From: Litoditis marina
Taxonomy: Eukaryota; Nematoda; Chromadorea; Rhabditida; Rhabditidae
Assembly: GCA_964036275.1 (NCBI GenBank)
Contig: OZ038439.1
Location: forward strand, 2,193,142-2,257,141
Reading direction: 5' to 3'
DNA length: 64,000 nucleotides
This document shows positions 36,080 through 49,200 of the stretch, piece by piece (the stretch's first letter is position 1; each line of letters begins with the position of its first letter). Under the pieces are notes generated by a model, which was not told the origin of the DNA, did no database searches, and worked only from the letters and a program-made list of their open reading frames with translations. A program made the position numbers and the translations under genes.

Positions 36080-37172
36080 TTTCTGATTACACGTATTCAT
36101 AGCACGATTTAAGCAATAACGGCACAGGTGAAAATGTATTGCTTATGTTTCTCACGTTTGGAGTATAACACTTTTCTGGTATAATCATTCTGCGCAACAT
36201 CGAACATGGAGTTTCAATATGTTGGTTCGGTACTTTGATATTCAGATATGGAGGGTAAAAGTAGCATTTCATGTTTTTTTCAGTATGTTTTGTGCAACAA
36301 CAATAACTATCATCGTGTAAAGTTATTGCGTTTCTTTATTTTATATCTGAGAAACTACAAACGATCCATTCAGGTGGAGAGGTGAGAAAGTTAGAGAAAA
36401 TGAATCACAGTTAACACATAACTCGGATACTGAAAAAATATGATTTACTATTATTGTAATTCCATATTTCAAGCACAATCGATTGGATAGTCAAACCTTT
36501 CACATTTAATTTTTCTCATTATTGGTCTACCCAAAAACAGAATACGTTATAAACTATAACTTCGAAAAATGAAAACATCAGACTGCTTTAAACAAACGAA
36601 CCATCACTTATTGAGAAAAATCACAACTTTCTGAGTGCTTGCAGTTTCAATTCAACAAAAATCTCTAGCAATTTGTTGTTTGCCCCACGTGCTCAGATAA
36701 AAACGACAAGAAACTAGCCACATTCCGTTATCTCTATAATTATTGATAGGGTGTGCCCAAACAGTTTTGAAGTATACTTCTGCTTCTTTTTTTTCAAATT
36801 ATTCATATAACCGGAACACTACAATATTGCCTATTGAATTTCAACCTAGTCTTACCTCTTACAGTTTGTCTTGTGCATAAGAGAAATCATGACAAGGTTT
36901 GGATACGTTTGTTCCGGAATACAAACGGTCACGGATTTTTTGTGGTCGGACAAAAGTTAGAGGAGGGCAGAATGAAATGAGCTAGTTTAGGTACTTCGGG
37001 GTACCTAAACATAACGTTGCGCGAGCCAAAACAGACTAAAATATGTGAACCGTTTGCAAAGTAGGTTGGTCAGCAGACAGAATGAAGAGTAGTATTTATG
37101 AGTTTCTCTCGAGCAGCTCTTGCATATTAACTTTCCTTTCTGTCCCCCTTCAACCTTATTGTCTATTTCAGA

Positions 37173-40100
37173 ATGTTGTTGATATTCCTTCTGTCTTTCC
37201 CTGCATTGACTCTTGCTCAATGCAAATACCCGTCTAAGACTATATTCGATTCCGATAGAAATCTGTAAGTGTACAATGGTTAACATTCCATAATTATTGA
37301 CTTTCGTTCACGATGTTTCATTAAGAAACATTTATTGTTCTCAAACATGTAAAGGAAGTCTGATGGAAACGAGTATTAAATTAAAAGGTTGGCACATGGC
37401 AAATCAATCTGAACACATTTTTCTGTATTTATTCGAAAATGAAACCTGAATGGGATTTAAGTAGTTTACTAAAACCATAATTATGCCACCACATTTTGTT
37501 CGCATTTGTGTCTATTCAGGTGTTATTACCGTAGTGATGAACAGCTTATTTGGGACCGCAGTCTGGACTTATGTGAAAGTATTGGCTTCAATTTAGTCAG
37601 TATTCACAGCCAGGCCCAGAATGACTTCATCCAAAGTGGGTTGAACATAATTTTCATTCACTGTACACTTTCTAATACAAGTTTTTCTCTATTTTCGTAT
37701 AATACTTTTACCCTAAACACAATCCTCGTCTGTACACCAGAATCGCCCCACACTCAAATGTAATACTAGACGTTTATTTCACGTGAAGCAAGCATTCTAA
37801 TGATTGTCAGTGCACGTTTCAGAGTTCTGCTGTGTTTAACATGTTTCACGTGACACTTGGGAACTTGGCGACTAGTGACTCGCTACCGAACCGCTAGTAG
37901 CCATTTAGTAGCGTTCTAGTAGATATTTTATTACTGTGATGAAACAACAAGGAAAATCAGTTCAAGAATACAATAAAATGAATGACCCAGCATGCTACGG
38001 ACGTTATTTCTGGTTCGGACTAATGTTATTACCATCTAGTTGAATAATAACAGTTGCTATTCCAGAATTGTGGCCCAACTACGGAGAGTTGTACGTTGGA
38101 GCCGTCCGTTCAGACTACAACTCACCCTACAGATGGACAGATGGGTCCGCATTTGACTTCACAAACTGGAGGTTTGGTGAGCATAGTTGTTTTTTCACTG
38201 TCGCCGACTAAAGCACAAACTCATAACTTTTAATTCGTCTTATTTGGTATTTTATTAATTTTGAACTTTCCGATGTCTTGTTAAACATTTTTCGATTAAG
38301 TTCTGTCATGGAAGCAAAACAATGCTGAAAAATTGCATATTTTCACGAAAAATCTAGTTCTTTAGTTGAATTGTGAGGTAATCATAGCAACTCGAACAAA
38401 AAGTTTTGTTTATGTTTGTTTCCTACCTTCATGACTAGTTTGAGCGAGTTGTTCTCAAGTTATAGTCGCCATTTTTCCTACTGAGACTGCTACAGTACAC
38501 CTTCGAATTTCGCAATCGTTCTTTTCTAATGAAAACTTCAACTTTATGAAAAGTGGAAGTTTATTGTTATAGGAGATCAGATTCGAATGCAAAGTTGGCA
38601 AACAATTTTATAACATTCACGTCACTGAAATAGGGTTAAAGTTTTGTAATTTTACTGTAGGAGTCTCATTAGGAATTAAACAGACTATATGTAGCAGTGG
38701 TTTAATTCAAACAGATTTTCGATTAGTGTCTTTTCTTCAGCAGAACCCATCTACGATGTCGCTTTGTTTGACACTTATGATGGTACTTGGTACACAGCTA
38801 AGACAGATGGAGCAGAGTACAGGTGAACTTATTTAAATGGAATAGATTATTTATTTCGTTCTCGGAAATTCGTTGATTCTCAGAAAGACTTGTTCCGAAA
38901 ACAAAAAAGCATGGAGGTCGATGAGACCGCAGACGTTCAGACGTTCTGCGTTATTCTGACCTGCATGCTTTATCTTCCAAAATTTTATAACAGTGACTGA
39001 TCAGCTTACTAGTAGTTAATGACCTTTTTTCATTATGGGAACTTTCAATGGGCTAAATCTGGGGTTTCGAGTTTCAAAGTATTTCTTATCGAGGGACAAT
39101 GTATTTCCAAACTGTCCGTGTAGTTCCTATGTTATAGTTGGGTAGTGAGAATTGATGTTTCGGAGAGATTTATTTAATGAATATATTACTTTTCTCTTGA
39201 AGATATGCAATCTGTTCTTCGCCCGCCATTTCCAATACAACTACCCCTCTTCCTACTGCAACCTCTATTCAACAAGTTACAATGACGGCAACCCAAAAAA
39301 GTGAGTGAATCGTCAAAATGACGGCTCATTAGGTGCCAAACCAAGCAACAGAGATTTTCCTTGACAATCTGAGGTTTCCATCATGTGATAAGGTTTCATA
39401 GCTCTCACATCTTCTTGACATAAAATGGCGCAAATAATAATAATGATTCATTCGGGCATAGAGGAAAACACACGTTTTAAGCAAATATATCATAATGTAA
39501 GCAGAGTTTCTATGCCGAATACGGGCCTCTAGAGATGATGTCGACAACAACAATCACCATCTTACAGGGGAGCAAAGGTTTTCGTTTCAGTCAAAATCAA
39601 ACGTGTTTCGACGTTAGTTGTTCTGATTGATGACGATTTTGGAAATACGAAATTACTGAACGCTCACGAACCAGCACATTTTAAAACAAAACTTTTAAAA
39701 CACTAGTTTTCTTTATCAATCTTTTTTTTAAAGTGAGCTCCCGCTGTGCCACTGGATGGACTCTGCTGCAAAGCACGTTTTCCTGTTACTCGGTTAGATT
39801 TTTCTTCTTCAATAGAAATAACCTCATATAGATTGTGTCACCCACCTATAACCCTCTACAGTAATATGTTCAAACCTCCAGGTCAGAGCATGGCCGTTTT
39901 TTTTGATTTTCTCCAAATTCCGGTAGTGTCTTCTCTACTTTTACTACTACAAACTCTTGGAATAGTTAGCAACCAAAATAGTAGAGTACTCTCTAGAAAG
40001 AGCCTTCTTGATTTTTAACGGATTTTTGTGGAAGGACACAGAAGGACGATTGATGAACTAGAGTGTATGAGCAAATTTCTTCACATTTTGCGCTCTTTTC

Positions 40101-41379
40101 TTTGACAAATTCTCTTACTGTTTGTGGTTTTATCGCGGAAGCTGGCTGTTATTTCAATCTGGACAGAAAGCAGTTTGTTGCAATTCAACTGATTGAGAAA
40201 AAACCCTATTTTTATTAATACGGTTAATTTTTTCCCTGTTTCCAGACGTATTTCGGTTCGAATTGGAACAGCGCCGAGTTCATCTGCCAGCAGGCCGGCG
40301 CCCATTTGACCTCCATTCACAGTTACGCAGAAAACGAATTCGTTGCACGTGAGCTCATAATTTCACTAGAGTTTTTGCTCAGTTATTTTACGAGAGAGGG
40401 GTGTAGTTCCGGTAGAAATATGTTGTTCGTTGAACCAGTTGTTCAACCCGTTTATTTAATATGCTTCAAAAAAATTAGTAACGCTTTGATGAGCTTTTAT
40501 TCGAGTACAGGTGGAACAAGCTCATCAAAAGAACGTTGGAAATAGTTTGAAAACTCGAAAAATATTTATTATATATTAAAAAAACAATATGAGTTTTTCC
40601 AGATCTCGCCAAAACTGGTCTGAATACTACACAGAGCTCCCAACAGACCTGGATCGGACTCAATTATGAATGTAAGAAAGTTATATTTGACTCCGTCTTA
40701 CCATTCCTAATTCTCTACGAACTTGCGCCTCATTTAATGAATCACTCTGTTCGAAAAATTGGCGTGAACTGAAGAACTTTTTTACAGGTAATATTGAGTT
40801 AAGCATTTCTCACAATATATCTAAAAAATATAATAAAAACATTATTAAATGAGGTAATATTTGAATATTGATTATATTTCAGCCGGAAGCTGGGGATGGA
40901 GCGACGGGTCAAATATTGATTTTATCGATTGGGCTCCCCGGGAACCGACTAGTACAACCACGAAACAATGTGTCATGGTTTGTTTATTTATATAAATGTA
41001 GAACATGGTTTGTGAGAAAACTCATACTTAGTCGAAATTAGATTTGATTTCTTGTAATTAAAAAATCGGAACCATCATAGCCGATAAAAATGCATAAAAG
41101 TACTTACTGTAGTCCAATCTGTTTCCCATTCCACTTCGAGCGAATGTGGTCGAGAAAAGATGGATGTGAAAAAATCACTAGTCTGACATCAATTACCCAT
41201 CGAAATGATTGTTTTCCTCTCCATTCAGTTAAAATTTACATTTTTCACTTGTACTTGAATATTATGAGACCATGATTTTTATTTAGGTAGGTCAAGACAC
41301 CTTGGCGCACTCCTGGCAGACCGATTTGTGTAGCGAAGAAATGAGGGCATTCGTATGCAGAAGACCGGCTCTCAACTGA
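37173..41379 (+). CDS. Secreted protein with two C-type lectin domains
   Basis: Ten exons: 37173-37264, 37520-37635, 38066-38176, 38741-38822, 39203-39300, 39734-39792, 40246-40348, 40603-40671, 40883-40977 and 41287-41379, giving 305 residues. The signal peptide is MLLIFLLSFPALTLA, directly after a trans-splice acceptor (TCTATTTCAG). The first CTLD (about 20-140) has CESIGFNLVSIHSQAQNDF, YRWTDGSAFDFTNW and the closing YAIC. A Thr/Ser-rich linker (TTTPLPTATSIQQVTMTATQ) joins it to a second CTLD (about 170-302) with CQQAGAHLTSIHSYAENEF, WGWSDGSNIDFIDW and AFVCRR. The EPN and QPD calcium/sugar motifs are absent, so carbohydrate binding is not assured. The fold and layout match the large clec family of Caenorhabditis, many members of which are induced by microbes. 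A broken paralogue lies downstream. Confidence 0.9.
37764..37853. repeat. CACGTGA palindromic element, partial
   Basis: Fragment with TTTCACGTGAAGCAAGCATT near the left and GTGTTTAACATGTTTCACGT then GAC at the right, in intron 2 of the lectin gene. The block just after it (ACTTGGCGACTAGTGACTCG) resembles sequence near 41930. Confidence 0.6.
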
Positions 41380-42499
41380 AATAGTTCTGTATATCAAATT
41401 TTATCATATATCATTGTGAAACCAAATGAACAGTGTTTTGAACCTTGTGTATGAATGAAGAAAGATGTCAATCAACGTTGCGTACCTAACACAGTTGAAT
41501 AATATTTGATTTTGGTTTGTTCGTGTGTTTTTTTCACGCAGTTCCAGCTCTCAGATGAGCCTCGGATACTCATTGGCACTCCACCAACGTCTCAGTGGAC
41601 CTGACCGTAACTATAAACAGATCGCACGTTTCGGTGTTGCACTGAAAGGTAGCACTTGGTTGCACATGCAAATGAGGCCTAATCAAACAGTTCCTGAGTA
41701 TCTTATCCTCGAAACTCACAGAAAAAATTTGAAATATAATCGTATCTACTGAATGTCTCATACAAACTTGTACCTCGAGCGATCCTCATTGTCCTCAAGA
41801 TTCTGTGTTGAACCTGGCTATATCATTTATCAACAACAACAAAAACCATTAGAACATGAACAAAAATCAAGGCGAACGCTGCAAAATTGGTTTGAACATC
41901 CAACAGTCATCTTATTCTCATCGAAACTTGGCGGGTAGTAACCCGCTGGCGAAGCGCTAGTGGCTGTTTGAGCGATCGTCAGTGGCTGTTTGGTAGATGA
42001 TAACTTGCTGTGATATCAGCCAATTAGGATCATTCATGTGTTATTGTTCTATTATTGGGGTATAGTTGTTTATCGATCAGCGGAGCTGTGTTTACAGCTA
42101 ATATTACATGCCGCCTATCTTTCAGGCGCCCTGTCGAATATATATAAGGTAGCAGCTTTGTTGATGACGTCCTTGGTTGTGTTACAGTATTTTACAGTGA
42201 ATACGGCATGACCGAAATGCAAATCGATTTTTCGCAGAATATTTTTTTTCTGTTTTTTTTCGCCAACCGTTATTTTCTCAAACTGTTCTGGCTGACAGCG
42301 ATTTTTGTGAAGTACAGAGCATGATAGGAGCAGGCGGACAGTTGTAACTTACTGTGCGAGCCATGTGTCGACTGTTTGGCTCGTTTGATTAGCATTCTTT
42401 CTGTCGAGCACTTCAGCACCATGAATATAGTACAGTTATCGCTGGATACTTTTGTGGAATCAGCCATTTGGTTACTTTCTACGACTCTTTTACAATGAT

Positions 42500-42559
<60 letters not shown>

Positions 42560-42894
42560 CACTATTCTGATATACTAATCATTCATTCAATTAAATCATT
42601 CATTCAATCATACTCTAAGATTATATAGTAATAATAATCTTTTACGGCAACTATTTCAGCCGTGTGTTACTTTACTCATAGTATAACAACCAAGACAGTG
42701 ATCACATAGAAGTATCCATAGAGGGGTGGGGGTCCGTAGATTGGAAACTAGGCATGAGTGAGCGTTATTACCAGCTCATACATGAAGATACCGCGCGGAG
42801 TGGGATTGAACCATAGTGTTTTGAGTGTTAGCGTGCACACAACAAAAGACTTGGGATGATCATTCATATATTTAAAATCTTTCAGATTTCCAGA
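41380..42894. other. Intergenic region between lectin gene and lectin pseudogene
   Basis: No convincing gene. It holds a 75-codon frame at 41525-41752 with no supported homology, and an interspersed block near 41925-42000 (ACTTGGCGGGTAGTAACCCG) related to that at 37855. A (CT)n run followed by a short (CA)n run spans 42500-42556. A TATA-like ATATATATAAGG is near 42138. The pseudogene 5' flank begins about 42860. Confidence 0.5.
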
Positions 42895-44930
42895 ATGTTT
42901 TGGCGGTTCCTTTTCGCTATTCCAACAATCGCTCTAGCCCAATGCAAGTACCCAAACAAACTATTTTCGACTCCGAGAGAAATCTGTAAGTTCGGTTGAG
43001 AACAACAGATTAGAGAATGTCGATTGTTTCAGTTTTTTTTGAACACATTGATATCTGCTGAATTAATGTTCAGCTACCCACGTGAATCCGTTCAATAGGT
43101 CAAACAAAACGCTTATGCGTCAATTTTTTTTATTTAGATGTTATTTTCGAAGCGATCAGAAGGTTTCAGTCGTGGCAAAAAACTATGTCAGAACATAGGC
43201 TTCCATCTTGTTAGTATTCACAGCAAAGAACAGAATGATTTCATTCAAGGTAAGAAGTAAAACAACTGAATGTAATCTCACCAAAACTACAAAAGGTTTT
43301 GGATGCGAATGAATGAATAGTGATGGTGAGTCCTCGCCAGTTTGAAACCATTTTTGATTCCGAGCTTTTCGAGACGATCAAAGTCTCCTTCAGACGCCTA
43401 TTCAAAGTGTGGGTATTTCTATATTGGAGCGTCTCGTCGGAATGTCGATTTTAAAGGGACCGTACCTCTATAATGTGCAATGTAAGTAGTTTTTAACTGA
43501 AAAAAGTAATTTATTCTGTTTTGAGATGAAAGTTTCACACGTTACATACAGAAAGTGCAAAAAACCACATTATTTCGGAGCAAATTAGAATCCAACAGAA
43601 TTTGTGTTACTGTAGTGCAGCAATCCTTGATCTTTTACTGCTTTGTTGTTTTCATGATATCTACAAATTTTCTTTCACAGCTTTGATTTTGGTAATTTTG
43701 GCAATGTTTTGGGTATGGTTTTGTATTTTTATAGACACGTTGGGAATTGTGTACGTAGGTGAACTCGGCGGTGTATGTACGTGCGCGTGGTCGCGCAACA
43801 TTTTTGAGAACACGGAGCAAGACAGGACGTTGAGACCTAGATGAATGGTTTTTCAATGTTAACAATATAGACTAATCAGCTCAAACCTCCGAATTAGAAA
43901 GAAACGGTCCCTTTAAGTACACGTGGTCCGATGGATCTGCATTTCAGTTCAATAATTGGAAGTTTGGTGAGATTTTATTTTCTATGTAAACAAATAGGTT
44001 TGAGTGCCACAAACAGTATGTGCTTTCTAATTAATTCTATATCTAACCGATTTGTTGTCTCTTTTCAGTGAACTCTCACACGGAACCGGAAGGCAACATT
44101 AATCTCGGTTCTGATACAATAAAAGAAATAATAATAAAAGAAAGAACTAGCTAATGTCATAACGCAAGTAGTTCCCGTCTCTTTATCTTCAACTATCATT
44201 TTTTGGTTTTCTTCTCATTTTTTGGAGAACACTGGCAAGGTATATTTTATACAAAACGACGAAAAAGTTTCTGAAGTATGCTTTGTTGTACTCATTATAT
44301 TCTGTACCCAAATCTGAATCCTTTAAGCACACCTTATGGAGATTGAGGAATATACATGAGCAACATTTTCAACTAAACGGAAGATACAGAGTTGGGAATC
44401 GGATGCACATTATTCAAACTAATCAGATTGAAACTATGAATACTAATCAAAATAAACGGGTCAAACTAGACAGCTCGAACCTGAAACAGAAGATACATAG
44501 TTACTACGTTGAGTTTTTTTCCAAGTACTATATGCGATATTTTCCGAGGAGTCGATTTATGATGTGGCCGTGTTCGATGGAAACAGTGGGATGTGGTTGA
44601 AACAGTGGTATGTGGTTGGGTATCTCTAGGTGAAAACCTCTCTTTTCGACCGAAAATCAGCCGGATCAAACTACAAAAACAGCAGGGACCACGAACCATA
44701 TGCATCCTATGGGCTTGCTTCGAAAGAACGAACCCTGTATCAAATTTTCAATACACTTTCTAATACAAACTGGGGGAAGGTAACTAACAAAATACCAGAA
44801 ATCCCAGAATTTTTAGTCCTACGTGTTCTTTACAGGCACGTAATTTGTTCTGCGGCACCTAGCTCAACTACTACCAGTCAATATTCTACACGAATCAATT
44901 CTGCGAATAAAAACAGAAGTTCCAACAGAG
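42895..44930 (+). pseudogene. Broken C-type lectin paralogue
   Basis: Homologous in order to the first CTLD of the upstream lectin gene. Segments: 42895-42985 (signal peptide WRFLFAIPTIALAQCKYP), 43138-43249 (IGFHLVSIHSKEQNDFIQ), 43394-43966 (CTLD core interrupted by a transposon), a piece from 44069 (NSHTEPEGNI), a piece near 44541 (SIYDVAVFDGNSGMW) and 44836-44930 (VICSAAPSSTTTSQ). Exon 1 lacks one base relative to the parent after CKYPN, and exon 2 lacks about four bases near its start. Both shift the frame, and translation would stop inside exon 2. The core exon carries a 458-bp TTAA element. No second CTLD is present. The trans-splice acceptor one base before ATG is conserved with the parent. 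Assembly error could explain single-base gaps but not the insertion. Confidence 0.8.
43455..43912. mobile_element. TTAA-flanked inverted-repeat transposon (458 bp)
   Basis: The ends AGGGACCGT and ACGGTCCCT are perfect complements and are bordered by TTAA on both sides (43451-43454 and 43913-43916). Removing the element with one TTAA leaves an uninterrupted lectin frame (NVDF joined to KYTWSDG), matching the parent exon. The interior has no transposase. TTAA target use fits piggyBac-type or related non-autonomous elements. Confidence 0.85.
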
Positions 44931-46276
44931 GTTAGTTCGTTTGAAATAGTCTCTTCAACTATAAGAACTATAATATTCTTGAAAGATAACTGCAACCCCA
45001 CCCCACACTCTCCGGAGTTAATTTTGGCGCTTTGCAGGTTAAGTTGTTGAGGTTACTCTTTCTGCCCTACTGTAGAGGACGATAGTAATAACAGAATTAA
45101 TGTTGTGCATGGATTACATAACAAAGTAGTAAAAACTGACTATCTAAGTTATTACATGTTGCTCATGTTGTGTGCAGGTAATACAACCAGTATTTAATTA
45201 TTTTTTGAAACAGCATCTTGAATGAACTTTTTACTACTGTACGCATTGCTATAGCGCAACTAACAATGACTAGGTTACATTTACTTTTCGGTCACATCAT
45301 ATTCAAATATGTAACAGAATGTATTCACTGAAATAAGAACTAATATCAAGTTGTTCTAGTTTCAGGTAGATCAGGATCTATTGGAGCTGGCTAACTTTGA
45401 AATGGAAAAACAAGAACACTCGTATGTAACTGACCACTCTTCTATCAAATATGCTTAATTTGTTTGTAACATTAAATAAATACAAACTCATCATACTGTT
45501 CATCTCTGTTTCGTTTTGGTCTCGGATACGGAAAGATGGTGTGCTAAGCTGTCTCGCTACTTCACCGATTGAGAACAAAACTATTGACTATATTTCGAGC
45601 TCGATCCAAATTCGAAGTTATTATTTGATGATATTTGAACGTTTGTTCTCGTTGTTCTTCCTTTTTAAACTAATTCACTCGTTTGTTCCATTAATCACTG
45701 TGTAAGACTATGAAAACATATTTATATCAATGATTCATCCAAGAAAAATCAATCGAACACGAAGAAATGATTGTATAAGCTACAATTCTGTTGTAACCAA
45801 TGTAAATGAAATGATGTACACCTCACAATCGGCGCCTTTTTCATTGAGCCAAACTGTTACTATGAAAATAACGTTTGAAATTAAAAAAATAAAAATAAAT
45901 TAATAATAACATAGCGCCCGCGGCACCGGAGATCATTTGAATACAAAGACTAGTCATCATATTTGCACATATTGATTGAAACAATAAATAGAAAAAAATG
46001 TACACTCGAGATAAATGTCATAATAGTCAACACGAAACCGCGTGAAAAGTTTCAGGTTTTACTAAAAGACTGGTTTTGCGAACCGAACAAAACCTTGTTT
46101 TATCGAAAACGTTCAATACCACATTTCTACAAACATAAAATTAGGAAATTTGACTAGTTATGAAAATAGGTAGACATTTTGATTTTGTATAAATACATTT
46201 TGTTATAACGCGTGACTTCGTCATCACGTGCTGGGCACGTTTCACGTGACTGGCACACGTGTAGTTTGTAGTTTGC
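44931..46276. other. Intergenic, AT-rich, no feature seen
   Basis: Between the lectin pseudogene and the 3' end of unc-42. I found no exon with coding-like composition and no repeat shared with the rest of the window. Confidence 0.5.
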
Positions 46277-49200
46277 TCAGCTCTGTTGATTGTAGTTGAG
46301 ATTGGCGATATTCGCAGTCGGCTGCACACACATTCGAGCCAGGGATTTTTGGTAGAAATCATCGTCCGAAGAAAAGGAAGAAATCGACGAACTGAAGCTG
46401 AAATCAGAAAAATAATATTAGGTTTAAAAAAGTATGTTTGCAATCACATTCACATACAGTTATATTTCCTTTGAACAGATGGTTTTGGTTCTTTTTTCTA
46501 AGTTCAACTTCTAGATGTCACTTTTATGCCAAGCTTTCGTTTCTTTAATTTACATGACCTAAATGCACGTTTTAACAGAAAATTGAAAGTTCCGATAAGT
46601 TTGTAATTAGCAACTCTTACTTCGCAATCGGTGACGTGAAGGAGTTTGTTGAGTATGGAGGAGTGGCGGTCGGGTACGGCATTTGGCGGGGGTAGGTTGG
46701 GTACCTGGAATATTATTGGGTTTAATTTCATGTTTTGTGTACTAGTAAACTGAGATATTGGTCTAGGCTCTCAGAGGGACTGTTGAGAAATTCAAGAAAG
46801 TATACTTGAGCTAGAAAAATTAGCTGATACACTGATATTTTCGAACAAACTACATTTTCAAAAACTAAAATAGGAGATATCATCTTTAATCACTTGAAAA
46901 CTCACCAGAAAGAGTCGCGGTTAGCCAATGGGGTCGGGTACATTCCCTGTCGCATGATACTACCAGCCGGGGTGGCAGAAAAGAGGCCCTGGTGCGGGTT
47001 CAACGCCTAAAGACACAAAATGAATAAAAATTCGATAAATACAGAACTTATACAACTAGTTTCGTGTGAAGCTCAAAAAGCACGTGGAGTCGCACACAAA
47101 ATATCACTTTCTAGCTTCTTTAAGTTACACATATGTCCTGGAAAGAAATTTCAACCAACTCTCAAGATGTTTCGAGATTGCAGTTCTATCACCGATAGCA
47201 CTTTATCCACAGATACTACAAACTACAAACCTTGTTCAACTGCTTCTCCTGCTTTCTGTGCTTTGCCCGTCGGTTTTGGAACCAGACCTGGAATTGAAAA
47301 ATGACTTGTTACCACGACACTGAAGTTGTTTGCTGTGGCTTATAAGTTTTATACTCAGGATGATGACACAGCAACAAAAAACACAGTATTGTATGATGGG
47401 TTTGGGAAAATCAGTAGGTGTAGCCTGTAGGAAGTCATAAATCTACATATCGACATTATTCGTATTCATCTCTATACTTCTGCCCCCTAACCACATGATA
47501 TAGATCTAAGGCAATTGTATTCGCTTTCGTCTACTCTAACCCATTTTGCCCGAGGCGAGATGATTGTTTTGAGATGAGGTGCCGAGAGACGGCTGCCAGA
47601 TAACTCAATTCAGCCGCGTATGAGAGAGAAGCGGATTGATTAGAAACGCGCCCCGGCTGCTCTGGGTTACGGTAGCAGACGGGGTATGAGACACGTCATA
47701 AGGGGTACTGTAGAAAGTGGTAGCCAGACAACAATAGAATCAAACCATTTCCCAGAAAAGTATGGGTAGTAACTTGAAAGACGACGAGATTTTGAATGAG
47801 CTCCGAGAGATGGGATAAGGAATGTTGGACAAAACTGATGTTCTAAGAAATGTTCTTAATAAAAATATATCAGAACTAGTTCATTTTGTTACTGGTTCTT
47901 TGGGTTATGGTGGCGTATGGTCAAAAGGGTACTATAGGTGTTTGGGCGAGTCTGGGCAAGAATAAAGTCAGTTTTATTGAAAATAATCTGAAAAGAGTCC
48001 GATTCCGTACTGTTCCTTTTTATAACTGTAACAGATAAGAACAGTCAGAGTACAATGGGCCAGAGTATTGATGCTCAGAAAAAGGTTTTTCAAATAGACT
48101 GGCACAAACTAGGCTCGAACAAGCCTTCGAATTAGGGTTGATTATCACACTTCTTTGATTCTTATTGGTTCAGAATTCAACTAGACCTACAGTATGCTCA
48201 CGTTCATAAGGCGACGACTATATCTAAACTAGAAGTCCATTGAATAGTCACGTGAAATAAGCATTCTAATGAGGAATCGTGCACTTTTTCATTGCACGCT
48301 CATAATTTCTGCTGTGTTTAACATGTGTCACGTGACTGTGCAATTAACTAACAGTATATATGTTCTCTTCCAATCATAACCACCCGGCTTCCCCCTACTC
48401 CCCTATAAATTGAATCTTCCTCGGTCTTCAACTAGATTACGTGCACATACAAAGCCCGGCCAAACCCAATACATTAAATAGAATTTAGTTTATTGCATAA
48501 ATTATACAGATTCGATTCGAGCGTGGGAACGCGCCTGAGCGTGGGAAAGAAGAGCCTGAGAAAACGGCTGGTCCGAAAAACGACATCAAACACGTGGTAT
48601 TCAAGTAAAAAGTGAAACAACATGAAAATCGTTGTTGGGGCTACGGAAACACGTCATGCGTTCTGCGCTCTTTTTTGTTCGAAATTTTACGTTAAAACAG
48701 TTTTCTCATTTTGAAGGACACAAAACCGTACTATTTAGATGAATTATTCTGGGTAATAACTGAGTTCTAGTTTAACTCTAGTATTCGATATAAACAATGA
48801 ATGGTCATAATATAATACTTTGACTCCCCCCAAATCTGCCCCCAACCCATTTGTTGTTCCATCTGCGGCAATGCGCGTGAAACCGTGTGCAGATGGCTGT
48901 CCCGCTGGGTTGGCGCACAGTCTCCCCCCTCATACCAGCAATTAGACAGGGTAAATAGAAATTAGCACACATGTCGCTGCCAGCCCCATGTGCGCGCGCA
49001 ACTCGACCTAATCCTAGTGAAATTACCGGCACCTTCCCGACAATTACCGCGACAATGATAGCTGGCTGCTAATTGGCGTGTAGCCGGCGGTCGCGAGCGT
49101 TCACGCGGAAAAGACGCGGACAGGTGAGCGTAACCGGATTAGATTACTAGCGAAATTACTGGTAAGAAGTGGTGGGTTGTTATGGATATGTTTCTAGAAA

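Noticed and set aside
41525..41752. Possible 75-codon gene downstream of the lectin gene
   Set aside because: No signal peptide, recognisable motif, splice support or homology to the neighbouring lectin; probably a chance frame.
43602..43844. Hydrophobic 80-codon frame inside the TTAA element
   Set aside because: It lies wholly within a short non-autonomous element, has no transposase motif and no splice or start context.
46616..46625. Stop codon ending unc-42 directly after PIAK
   Set aside because: The TAA overlaps a strong donor (GAA|gtaagag), and a final exon at 46277-46397 continues in phase with a plausible tail.
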